Made by a program: the position numbers and the translations under genes
Part shown: positions 44,161 through 51,555 of the stretch, piece after piece
How positions within the stretch are numbered: the first letter of the stretch is position 1
Layout: every line of letters starts with the position of its first letter
Notes under the pieces: generated by a model
The model's input: only the letters and a program-made list of their open reading frames with translations
Database searches by the model: none
What the model was told of the DNA's origin: nothing
Assembly (NCBI RefSeq): GCF_013283195.1
Contig: NZ_JABEKT010000003.1
Location: 312,604 to 376,603, forward strand
From: Ensifer adhaerens
Lineage (GTDB): Bacteria > Pseudomonadota > Alphaproteobacteria > Rhizobiales > Rhizobiaceae
Direction: 5' to 3'
DNA length: 64,000 bases

Positions 44161-44206
44161 TTGACAAAATGAGATTTTTTGCATTTTAAGTTTTAAAAAT
44201 GCAAAA
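44161..44206 (+). promoter_or_regulatory. Promoter and 26-bp palindrome of the aldehyde dehydrogenase operon (GntR site A)
   Basis: A consensus TTGACA (-35) at 44161-44166 is followed by a palindrome at 44179-44204 that begins TTGCATTTT and ends AAAATGCAA; the arms extend as TTTTGCATTTT/AAAATGCAAAA (44177-44187 and 44196-44206). The palindrome would cover the -10 region, which suits repression. The rest of the 412-bp gap 43840-44251 shows no gene. Confidence 0.62.
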
Positions 44207-44251
44207 TGGGAATCAATTTTCCCTATTCCATCCAAGAATCAGGAGATCACC

Positions 44252-46345
44252 GTGATCACGACGATCAATCCCGCCGACGGCAAGGAGCTTGCCCGTTACG
44301 ATCTACATGATGACGCCGCCGTCGATGCCGCCCTCGCCAATGCAGCGGAAGCCCAGAAAGCCTGGCGTCGAGAGCCGGTCGAGGTCCGGGTGAACCTGCT
44401 CTTCGCCATGGCAAAGGTTCTGCGGGCGGGAAAGGCCGAATATGCGGCGATGATTACGCGCGAGATGGGCAAGCCGATCGTCGAGGCAGAGGCCGAAATC
44501 CAGAAATGCGCCTACAATTGCGATTTCTATGCCGAACATGCACCGCAGTATCTCGCGGATGAAACGCTGGTCTCGGATGCAACGGAAAGCTTTGTCGAAT
44601 TCGATCCGCTCGGCGTCGTGCTCGCAATCATGCCCTGGAACTATCCGTTCTGGCAGTTCTTCCGTTTCGCCGCGCCCGCCTTTGCCGCCGGCAATGGCGC
44701 TATCCTCAAGCACGCCAACAACGTGCCGGAATGCGCGCTGGCGATCGAGGATATCATGCGCGAAGCCGGCTGCCCGGAGGGGCTGTTCAGGACACTGCTG
44801 GTCGAGCCTTCGAAAGTCGCCGGTATCATTGCCGATGACCGCATCGCTGCCGTCACCCTGACGGGGTCGACGGAGGTCGGCGCCATCGTCGCTTCCCAGG
44901 CCGGCAAGGCCTTGAAGAAGCAGGTCCTCGAGCTCGGCGGCTCCGATCCCTTCATCGTTCTGGCCGATGCCGATCTCGAAGAGGCGGCCGCAACAGCGGT
45001 GAAGGCGCGTTACATCAATGTCGGCCAGTCCTGCGTCAACGCCAAGCGCTTCATTGTCGAGGAGAGCATTGCCGATCGGTTCGTAGACCTGTTTTGCGCC
45101 GGCGTCGCCAAATTGAAGATCGGTGCGCCCACGGAGCGCGACACCAATATGGGCCCCATGGCACGGGAAAACCTGATGAGCGGGCTGCATGCGCAGGTCG
45201 AAAAGACCCTTGCCGCCGGCGCGACGTTGAGAACCGGCGGGAAGCCCATCGACGGTGATGGCTTCTACTACCCGCCGACGGTTCTAGATCACGTCACGCC
45301 CGACATGGTGACCTTCCGCGAAGAAACATTCGGCCCGGTGGCCGCCATCATCCGCGTCAAGGATGCGGATGAGGCCATTGCGCTGGCAAACCAGACCGAG
45401 TTCGGCCTTGGCTCGGCGCTGTGGAGCCGCGATCTCGACCGGGCGCGAAAACTCGCCCGGAAGATCGATGCCGGCGCAGTCTTCATCAACGGCATGGTGG
45501 CCTCCGACCCCCGCTATCCCTTTGGCGGCATCAAGCGCTCCGGCTATGGCCGCGAACTCGGCGTCTACGGCATCCGCGAATTCGTGAACATCAAGACCGT
45601 CTGGCTCGGCCCGGTCAAGGCAGCGAAGCGAGGAGGAAACCATGACAGCCCAGCCCGCCATCCTGAGACCCGCCGAACTGAAGACCAACGATCGCGGCGG
45701 CGGCGCGCGCACCACGCCGCTCGTCACCCGCAAATGTGGCTCGACCAGCATCGTCAACGGCATCACCGCCTTCGATCCCGGGGCTTCGATCGGCCTGCAC
45801 AAGCACAATTGCGAAGAAAGCGTCATGGTGCTCGACGGTCACGCGATCGCCGAGATCGATGGCGTGCGCTATCCACTCGGCCCGAACGACACGACCTGGA
45901 TACCGGCCAACATTCCCCACCGCTTCATCAATGCCTCGCAGAGCGAGCCGATGCGAATCTTCTGGATCTACGCTTCGATCGACGCCACCCGCACGATGAT
46001 CGCGACGGGCGAAGAACGCGCCATCGATGCCGAACACAAGGCCTGACAAGGGAGACAACCATGATCCTTGAAGTTGCCGAGTTCACCGTCAAGGCCGGCG
46101 ATGAAGCTGCATTCGAGGCTGGAGCGGCAAAAGCCTTCCCGCTGTTTCTGCGCGCCAAGGGCTGCCACGGCGTAAAGCTGCATCGCGTGATCGAGCATGC
46201 CGGGGTCTATCGGCTTCTGGTGAACTGGGAGACCGTAGACAACCACATGGTTGATTTCTGGAACTCAGATGACTTCCAGGCATGGCGCCAGCTTGTCAGC
46301 CCCTATTTCGACGGGTCGCCCAAGGTGACTCATTCGCAGGTGTGA
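44252..46345 (+). CDS. Aldehyde dehydrogenase (succinate-semialdehyde type) with lost stop codon, open through to the monooxygenase gene
   Basis: Residues 1-459 are a complete NAD(P)-dependent aldehyde dehydrogenase: IMPWNYPFWQFFR, catalytic Glu227 (LELGGSDPF), nucleophile Cys261 (VGQSCVNAKRF) and ETFGPVAA. The start is GTG at 44252 with AGGAG upstream. At codon 460 the sequence is CGA (45629-45631), directly before the AGGAGG of the next gene, where a TGA would be expected. With no stop there, the frame crosses the cupin gene in a different frame, giving about 140 Arg/His-rich residues that look like no protein, and then continues in frame into the monooxygenase-fold gene at 46061. Either a stop-loss mutation yields an extended protein or the base is a sequencing error. 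The working enzyme is probably the first 459 residues. Confidence 0.85.
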   Translation: MITTINPADGKELARYDLHDDAAVDAALANAAEAQKAWRREPVEVRVNLLFAMAKVLRAGKAEYAAMITREMGKPIVEAEAEIQKCAYNCDFYAEHAPQYLADETLVSDATESFVEFDPLGVVLAIMPWNYPFWQFFRFAAPAFAAGNGAILKHANNVPECALAIEDIMREAGCPEGLFRTLLVEPSKVAGIIADDRIAAVTLTGSTEVGAIVASQAGKALKKQVLELGGSDPFIVLADADLEEAAATAVKARYINVGQSCVNAKRFIVEESIADRFVDLFCAGVAKLKIGAPTERDTNMGPMARENLMSGLHAQVEKTLAAGATLRTGGKPIDGDGFYYPPTVLDHVTPDMVTFREETFGPVAAIIRVKDADEAIALANQTEFGLGSALWSRDLDRARKLARKIDAGAVFINGMVASDPRYPFGGIKRSGYGRELGVYGIREFVNIKTVWLGPVKAAKRGGNHDSPARHPETRRTEDQRSRRRRAHHAARHPQMWLDQHRQRHHRLRSRGFDRPAQAQLRRKRHGARRSRDRRDRWRALSTRPERHDLDTGQHSPPLHQCLAERADANLLDLRFDRRHPHDDRDGRRTRHRCRTQGLTRETTMILEVAEFTVKAGDEAAFEAGAAKAFPLFLRAKGCHGVKLHRVIEHAGVYRLLVNWETVDNHMVDFWNSDDFQAWRQLVSPYFDGSPKVTHSQV
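45642..46046 (+). CDS. Cupin-domain protein
   Basis: A 134-residue single cupin: motif 1 is IGLHKHNCEESVMVLDG and motif 2 PANIPHRFINAS, providing the metal ligands. AGGAGG lies five bases before the ATG. It is encoded between the dehydrogenase and the monooxygenase-fold gene and is likely co-translated with both. Small cupins in sugar-acid loci are often isomerases or have an unknown enzymatic role. Its DNA is also crossed by the dehydrogenase frame, which has no stop. Confidence 0.88.
   Translation: MTAQPAILRPAELKTNDRGGGARTTPLVTRKCGSTSIVNGITAFDPGASIGLHKHNCEESVMVLDGHAIAEIDGVRYPLGPNDTTWIPANIPHRFINASQSEPMRIFWIYASIDATRTMIATGEERAIDAEHKA
46061..46345 (+). CDS. Antibiotic-biosynthesis-monooxygenase-fold protein
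   Basis: A 94-residue ABM-fold protein (MILEVAEFTVKAGDEAAFEA, HRVIEHAGVYRLLVNWET, SDDFQAWRQLVSPYF). It has its own ribosome site (AGGGAGA) eight bases before the ATG, so it can be made independently even though the dehydrogenase frame runs into it without a stop. Function unknown; such proteins act as small monooxygenases or lyases, or as scavengers of reactive aldehydes. Confidence 0.87.
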   Translation: MILEVAEFTVKAGDEAAFEAGAAKAFPLFLRAKGCHGVKLHRVIEHAGVYRLLVNWETVDNHMVDFWNSDDFQAWRQLVSPYFDGSPKVTHSQV

Positions 46346-46370
46346 TGAGCAGCGACGCCGGCTTCCCCGA

Positions 46371-47411
46371 ATGACACTTGCGGCAACCGGCAAGCTCGCC
46401 TTGACACTTTTGATCGGCGCTCTCGGCGGCTGGATCATGTGGCATTTGCATATGCCGCTGGCCTGGCTACTCGGGGCGATGATTGCCTGTGGACTGGCGG
46501 CGCTGCTCGGTCTGCCACTGGCCTTGCCGCCCTTCATCAGGCCGCCGATGACGGCAACCATCGGCGTGATGCTGGGCGCCTCCTTTTCACCGTCGGTCTT
46601 CGACCATGTCGGCCTGTGGATCGTGTCGTTGCTCGGCCTCTCGGTGTTTATCGCAGCGGCCGGAGCGTTCGCCTATATCTACTTCCGGAAGATTGCCGGT
46701 TTCGATCACCCCACAGCCTTTTTCTCGGCCATGCCCGGCGGGCTCGTCGAGATGGTGACGCTCGGCGCGGAGCGCGGCGGCCACGAGCGAATGATCTCGT
46801 TGATCCATGCCGCCCGCATCTTCCTCGTCGTTCTGTGCCTTCCCTTCATCATCCAGTTCGTGACCGGCCATGTGATCTCGCGCAGCGGCTCAAGTTTCGT
46901 TCCTCTATCGACCGTGGAGTTGCCGGAGCTTTTGTGGCTCCTCGCCGCCATGGCGATCGGCGTGGTCACCGGCACGCTGCTGAGATTTCCGGCACGTTAT
47001 CTCATGGGCCCGATGGCAGTCTCGGCGGCGCTGCATTACTTCGGCGTCACGGATTTCCAGCTCCCAAGCGTCGTCCTCGGCGCCGCGCAGGTTGTGATCG
47101 GCGCCACGGTCGGCTGTCGGTTCGTGAAAACACCGCCAAACCTGATCGCCCATGTCATCGGCCTCTCGATCGGGTCGACAGCACTGCTGCTGTGCATATC
47201 GCTGGCCTTCGCCTTCCTGATCTCGCTATGGACCGGAGAACGCTTCATCGGCCTGGTGCTCGCCTATTCTCCCGGCGGTGTCGCCGAGATGAGCCTGATC
47301 GCACTCTCCCTTGGCATCGAGATTCCCTTCGTGGTCTTCCACCACCTCGTCCGCGTCTTCCTCGTCGTGGCAGGATCGGCTGCGTTGTTTCGGATGACAA
47401 ATACTAGATGA
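46371..47411 (+). CDS. AbrB-family integral membrane protein
   Basis: A 346-residue protein of the AbrB/AimA membrane family (often labelled ammonia monooxygenase regulator), with about ten hydrophobic segments and two repeats. Each repeat carries the PGG motif (SAMPGGLVEMVTLG and YSPGGVAEMSLIALSLGIEI). Such proteins are frequently encoded beside carboxylate transport genes and are thought to be transporters or permease partners rather than DNA-binding regulators. It ends the aldehyde dehydrogenase transcription unit, 25 bp after the monooxygenase-fold gene. Confidence 0.87.
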   Translation: MTLAATGKLALTLLIGALGGWIMWHLHMPLAWLLGAMIACGLAALLGLPLALPPFIRPPMTATIGVMLGASFSPSVFDHVGLWIVSLLGLSVFIAAAGAFAYIYFRKIAGFDHPTAFFSAMPGGLVEMVTLGAERGGHERMISLIHAARIFLVVLCLPFIIQFVTGHVISRSGSSFVPLSTVELPELLWLLAAMAIGVVTGTLLRFPARYLMGPMAVSAALHYFGVTDFQLPSVVLGAAQVVIGATVGCRFVKTPPNLIAHVIGLSIGSTALLLCISLAFAFLISLWTGERFIGLVLAYSPGGVAEMSLIALSLGIEIPFVVFHHLVRVFLVVAGSAALFRMTNTR

Positions 47412-47426
47412 GACTATCTAATACTC

Positions 47427-47444
47427 TTGAACGGAATCGAACCG
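47427..47444. repeat. tRNA T-arm-like sequence, left copy of an 18-bp direct repeat
   Basis: CTTGAACGGAATCGAACC; read on the minus strand it gives GGTTCGATTCC, the T-arm of a tRNA, followed by acceptor-like bases but no CCA and no recognisable D or anticodon arm. A copy with 16 of 18 identical bases lies in the same orientation at 56809. It could be a leftover of a tRNA 3' end used as an attachment site. No intact tRNA was seen. Confidence 0.4.
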
Positions 47445-47470
47445 CCGACAGCCAAAAAATGGCGTAAGAT

Positions 47471-47755
47471 TCACTCGTCGCCGAACTCAAAGGGCCATAT
47501 CTGGGCACCATGCAGAATGCGAACGCGGTCGGCTGTCACCGTGTATGCGGCGATTTAGGGAGTGCGCGGAATTACCAACTCACGGGTTCCCTGAATTCGA
47601 CCAGGGCGGCCGCTTTCGGGAAAGTCGAGGAGACGCCGGACTGCATGCGCGATCTCCTCGTCGACGTGCACCGCCGCTTTCGGGTTTTCACTTTCAATGT
47701 AGCTGAAAATAGCGTCTCGATCGTCAAGCGCATACCGCGCCCAGACAAGCCTCAT
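47471..47755 (-). pseudogene. ParE/RelE toxin gene broken by a nonsense codon
   Basis: Starts at 47755, overlapping the antitoxin stop as ATGA. It reads MRLVWARYALDDRDAIFSYI through RELVIPRTP, then TAA at 47555-47557 where related toxins have Tyr. After the stop the same frame continues as IAAYTVTADRVRILHGAQIW to a natural TGA at 47471. A single base change therefore removes the last third, including the last strands needed for activity, so the toxin should be dead. Confidence 0.82.
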
Positions 47756-48060
47756 CGGTCGCCAGCCCCGGCCTTGCGCAGAGCTGCCGCCCGGCGCTCG
47801 CGAAAGCGAGCCTCAGCATCCGCATCCTGGTAATCAGGTCGCGTATCCTCGAGAGCCTCCAAGACTTTGGCGCGGAACCAGGCATCGTGGGCGTCACTGC
47901 TACCGACCATCTCGAGCGGTAATGAGCCTTCGTTCGCCGTTCGCGTCAGAAGGATACGAACAACATCCGAGACAGTCAGCCCCATGTTTTGCAGGACAGC
48001 CGTGGCGCGGTCCTTGATGTCAGCATCAATCCGCGCCTGGACCAGTGCATTTGCAGCCAT
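47752..48060 (-). CDS. RelB/DinJ-family antitoxin
   Basis: A 102-residue ribbon-helix-helix antitoxin: VQARIDADIKDRATAVLQNM, then GLTVSDVVRILLTRTANEGS, and a neutralising tail. GGAGA precedes the start at 48060; the in-frame ATG at 48105 is less likely. It is intact while its partner toxin is truncated, so it may persist as an orphan antitoxin or autoregulator that can still silence homologous toxins. Confidence 0.88.
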   Translation of the reverse strand: MAANALVQARIDADIKDRATAVLQNMGLTVSDVVRILLTRTANEGSLPLEMVGSSDAHDAWFRAKVLEALEDTRPDYQDADAEARFRERRAAALRKAGAGDR

Positions 48061-48204
48061 GACAAAATCTCCTTCACAAGCCAATGTAATGCGCTTGCAT
48101 GACAAAATCCAGTATCATCGCGACTGGTGAGGCTTTGGAGTTTAGCCGGTGTCTTCAGGCGAATAGCGGTGGCTCTCAAGAAACTGTTGGGGAAATAGCC
48201 ACCT

Positions 48205-48243
48205 TGTGTGCCCATCACTTTCACCGATAGCGATGGGCACACA
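48205..48243. promoter_or_regulatory. Perfect 12-bp inverted repeat upstream of the aquaporin gene
   Basis: TGTGTGCCCATC (48205-48216) and GATGGGCACACA (48232-48243) are perfectly complementary, separated by 15 nt. It lies in the 232-bp gap between the antitoxin and the aquaporin, 49 bp before the aquaporin start, with no T run, so it is more likely a regulator site or an mRNA-leader hairpin than a terminator. Confidence 0.55.
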
Positions 48244-48292
48244 GTCGCCATCTGTCTAACACCATCACAGACCAAATACAGAGATCACCGCC

Positions 48293-48970
48293 GTGGACCA
48301 TTCGCTTTCAAAACGCCTTGTTGCCGAGGCCTTCGGGACGGGCCTGCTCGCGGTATCCGCTGTTGGAAGCGCGGCAATGGCCGGTGCGATGACGGATGTT
48401 CCGGCGTTGGTTTTGCTTTGTGTCGCTATATCCTGCAGCGCGGCGCTATACCTCATTCTCGAGCTCCTCGGGCCGATCTCCGGCGGCCACCTCAATCCGG
48501 CGGTGAGTCTGGCAATGCTCCTTCAGGGCCGGATACTGCGGAACGAGGCGGCCGCCTATGTGTCCATGCAGACGGTTGGCGGTGTGCTCGGCGTTTTCTT
48601 CGTCCATGTCACTTTCGGTTTACCGCTGCTCTCTGTCGGCGTTCACGTACGAACCGGGTTTCCCGTCTGGATCGCCGAGGCAGCGTCTACGTTTGGCCTC
48701 ATATTGACTATCCTCCTTGGGCTCAGGTTTCGCCCCAACTCTGTATCAGCCTTCGTCGGTGTCTACGTCCTGTCAGTTACGCTTTTTGCGTCGAGCTCCT
48801 TCGCGAACCCGGCGACCACGATAGCCAGGGCATTCACAGACAGCCTTGCGGGTATTCGCCCCGTAGACGTCCTGCCCTTCGTTGTTTCCCAAAGTCTGGG
48901 CAGTTTGCTCGCTGTCGGATTTGCACGGTGGTTGACGACTGCTTCCGTCGTTACGTCAGAGCGCCGCTAA
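48293..48970 (+). CDS. Aquaporin/glycerol-facilitator-like channel (MIP family)
   Basis: A 225-residue channel with both NPA boxes: GGHLNPAVSLAM and SSFANPATTIARAFTD, and six hydrophobic helices. The residue after the second NPA box region suggests a water, glycerol or metalloid channel; rhizobia use MIP proteins such as AqpS for arsenite, but no ars gene is adjacent. It starts with GTG. A strong inverted repeat lies upstream, and a LysR gene is convergent downstream. Confidence 0.9.
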   Translation: MDHSLSKRLVAEAFGTGLLAVSAVGSAAMAGAMTDVPALVLLCVAISCSAALYLILELLGPISGGHLNPAVSLAMLLQGRILRNEAAAYVSMQTVGGVLGVFFVHVTFGLPLLSVGVHVRTGFPVWIAEAASTFGLILTILLGLRFRPNSVSAFVGVYVLSVTLFASSSFANPATTIARAFTDSLAGIRPVDVLPFVVSQSLGSLLAVGFARWLTTASVVTSERR

Positions 48971-49173
48971 CACCCGTGGGGCACTCAACGGCCCCCAATG
49001 TCATCTCGTCTGACACTGGCAAAGGAGAGGAGACTGAGCCCGCACGCCGACTGAAGATGCGACGACCAAGGGTCGGCATCCTGGAGTGGCTCCGCTTTGC
49101 GGAGAATATGCAGACGTCACGTTGGAACTCCGCCTTTCAATTTCACGCCCAGCCCCGCCTTACGTTCCCGCGT

Positions 49174-50064
49174 TCACCTCCCCGCCCTGACCAGCGACCG
49201 TGCGATATCGATGATGTCGTCACGGGCAGCCGTCGGGTCATCCTTGGACCAGGCGACCCCAAGCCCGATCCGGAAGTCGACACCCCTCACCTTCCTGAGC
49301 TCGAAATTGCGATTGGGCAGATCCAACGTCCATTCCGGTGCAAAGCCGATGCCAAGTCCGGCCGAGACCAGTGACACCAGCGAAAAGGTGTCGTCGCAGG
49401 TATAGGCAACGCTCTTCGCAAGGTCGTGCTCCTCGAACTTTTCAGCAAAGTAGCGTTCCGTATAGGACAGGTTCTGCCGTGAGAACGAGATGATCTTCTC
49501 GCCCTGCAGATCCTCGATGCCGATCTCACTTCGCGAAAGCAGTGCACTGCTCTTCTCCACCGCCAGCAGATAACGCTCATGCGCGATCGAGAAGAACCGG
49601 AGCGAGCCGATGTTTTCGACCGGTCGGATGAAGCCGAGATTGATCTGGCCGTTTTCCAGCCCGCGGATGATGTCGTTGGTGGATCCGCTCGAGATGTGCA
49701 GCTCGATATCGGGATATTTCCGGCCGATGCGAGAAAGGAATGCCGGCAAAAGGCCGATCGTTGCCGGGTAGACGGTTCCGATCTTGATCTTGCGCCGCGC
49801 CTTGCCGGCGACCGAACGCACCACCTCGGCCGACAGGTCGACATCGCCAAGGATCCTGACACAGCGATCGTAGTAGACCTCCCCTGCCCTTGTCAGTTCC
49901 ACTCGCCGCGTCGAGCGCTCCAGCAGACGAACGCCAAGTTCCTTCTCCAGCGACTGGATCTGACAGCTCAAGGCCGGCTGGGCGATATGCACCCGTGCTG
50001 CCGCCCGACCGAAATGCAGTTCCTCGGCAACCGCCACGAAATAGGAGAGTTGGCGAAGTTCCAT
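49174..50064 (-). CDS. LysR-family regulator (CatR/BenM-like)
   Basis: A 296-residue LTTR starting MELRQLSYFVAVAEELHFGR, the form typical of the CatM/CbbR/TfdR-like branch that controls aromatic or acid catabolism. The HTH spans residues 2-60 and the effector domain about 90-290. The ATG at 50064 is favoured with GGAGG upstream; an ATG six codons earlier (50082) is possible. Its usual divergent target is absent: the neighbour at 50201 is an XRE regulator, so the regulated gene may have been lost in a rearrangement. Confidence 0.9.
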   Translation of the reverse strand: MELRQLSYFVAVAEELHFGRAAARVHIAQPALSCQIQSLEKELGVRLLERSTRRVELTRAGEVYYDRCVRILGDVDLSAEVVRSVAGKARRKIKIGTVYPATIGLLPAFLSRIGRKYPDIELHISSGSTNDIIRGLENGQINLGFIRPVENIGSLRFFSIAHERYLLAVEKSSALLSRSEIGIEDLQGEKIISFSRQNLSYTERYFAEKFEEHDLAKSVAYTCDDTFSLVSLVSAGLGIGFAPEWTLDLPNRNFELRKVRGVDFRIGLGVAWSKDDPTAARDDIIDIARSLVRAGR

Positions 50065-50200
50065 GGAGCTCTGTCCTCCCAATGACGCGCAGGATTCGTC
50101 GCAATCACGCGCGGTTGATGCCGCAGCGAAGCACGCTTTTTCAGAAATATGTCGAATATATTCTATGGATTATTGCCACGCAAGGTGGTGGCCATAAATT

Positions 50201-50461
50201 ATGGACACTCGCACGCGCATAGCTTGGAATCTCCGGCAGATACGGTCTTCGAAGAAGATCACGCAGGAGCATCTGGCGGTCGACGCGAACGTCGATAGAA
50301 CCGCGATAAGCGGCATCGAACGGGGAGAATACAATCCATCTGTTGACTTGCTGGATCGGCTGGCCACCGCATTGAGCGTCGACATCTCAGATCTTTTCGT
50401 GGACCGACATGAATCCGCGCCCGCGCCAGATCCGTTGAAAGCAGGAAGAAAGCCCAAATAG
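50201..50461 (+). CDS. XRE-family small helix-turn-helix regulator
   Basis: An 86-residue protein formed by one Cro/C1-type HTH (LRQIRSSKKITQEHLAVDAN, VDRTAISGIERGEYNPSVD) plus a short proline/lysine tail. Similar proteins are common on rhizobial plasmids, some as regulators of conjugation, toxin-antitoxin or phage genes. No partner toxin is adjacent. Confidence 0.87.
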   Translation: MDTRTRIAWNLRQIRSSKKITQEHLAVDANVDRTAISGIERGEYNPSVDLLDRLATALSVDISDLFVDRHESAPAPDPLKAGRKPK

Positions 50462-50660
50462 CCCTCAGCCCGACAGAGCTGTCTCACCGGGTTCCCGTCG
50501 ATACATTGCGCGACTTTCGAAGCATAGAAAGAGAACATGGTTCGGCGAGGCCATTTTTCGGCGCAGAACATCTCCATGCTGAAGCTCTTGGGGCTTGAAG
50601 CACCCCCTTACAACGACGGTGTTCTTTTTTTGCCAGCGCACCGCTTCCATGGCCCTTGCA

Positions 50661-51362
50661 TCACAATCGCGCGCGAAAAGCCTCGATCATCGCCCTTGAG
50701 ACATCGGCGGGATAGCAGATTGGAGCAGCGCCGCCGGGCTTCGAATACGCGCTTCGGCGCCCGCAGCGCCGCCCGGCGCGGTCGCGATTTTCTGGGCAAG
50801 GGCACGAACCACTGTAGCCGGAAATGGACTCAGCAATAATCCGCTGAATGATCACGGCATCGGAAATCCGCGGGACTTTGATTGGCTCTTCACGGGATGG
50901 CTCCGCGGATGCCGGGGTATCGCGCTTTGGCTCCGACCGCGGTTTGTCGGAACTAAGGAGATGCGATGCGATCCAACCCTCCCTCCGCGTGAGATTGTCT
51001 TTGATACGTGACCACTCGCCATCGACAGACAGTAAGCCGACCGGCCGACCCGCATCGTATCGGTCGAGGATCGCAAACTCCTTGCCCGGTCCTTCTCGTA
51101 AGGCGACGCGCTTGCCGCGCACGAAAACCGTAGTGATCGCTGTCTCAGAGTCGACGCTTTCAGCTGGCTCGGAGGTTTGGCCCTGCTGAGGCGCAACCGC
51201 AGAAACTTGAGTGCCACCTCCGGCCACGGGCTTCTGTTCCTGTGTGACAATTATTTCTGAATGCGGTCGCGTCTCATTGATCGCAGCACGCTCGGCGCCG
51301 AAAGAACCGAGCCAATAAATCAATGTTGCGGCCGCCACCGCACCAACAAGAAATCGTCGCAT
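50661..51362 (-). CDS. Membrane-anchored SH3-domain protein with a Cys-rich C-terminal motif
   Basis: A 233-residue protein: a membrane anchor (residues 3-22), a low-complexity linker, then a bacterial SH3 domain (about 72-135; VFVRGKRVALREGPGKEFAI, then GWIASHLL) expected to bind cell-wall peptides. The last 50 residues have a conserved-looking Cys/Arg-rich motif (CPCPENRDRAGRRCGRRSAY, then PGGAAPICYP), which occurs in several alphaproteobacterial envelope or phage-associated proteins of unknown role. GGGGAAG precedes the start at 51362. Confidence 0.8.
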   Translation of the reverse strand: MRRFLVGAVAAATLIYWLGSFGAERAAINETRPHSEIIVTQEQKPVAGGGTQVSAVAPQQGQTSEPAESVDSETAITTVFVRGKRVALREGPGKEFAILDRYDAGRPVGLLSVDGEWSRIKDNLTRREGWIASHLLSSDKPRSEPKRDTPASAEPSREEPIKVPRISDAVIIQRIIAESISGYSGSCPCPENRDRAGRRCGRRSAYSKPGGAAPICYPADVSRAMIEAFRARL

Positions 51363-51555
51363 GCTACTTCCCCGCCCATGGGTTGTATCATCCAATGCTT
51401 TCGAGAAGACAGCAAGCCCACGAGATGGCCAGCCGAGCCAGCGAGCGATGACCCGCGACGTCACTAGAACCCATACCACTTTGGCGATCGCGGTTTGTGT
51501 CCTGTCGCGCCGTTAACCGCTATGGCTTTTTTGTGTTGCAACTTGAACTTGATGA

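Noticed and set aside
46439..47407. 322-codon plus-strand open frame
   Set aside because: Out-of-frame shadow of the AbrB-type membrane protein gene; very Arg-rich and without domains.
47424..47500. A tRNA gene on the minus strand
   Set aside because: Only the T-arm resembles a tRNA; no D-arm, anticodon arm or CCA end could be folded. Kept only as a repeat.
48208..49374. 388-codon plus-strand open frame
   Set aside because: Overlaps the aquaporin in another frame, and the tail runs antisense into the LysR gene. The aquaporin NPA boxes decide the frame.
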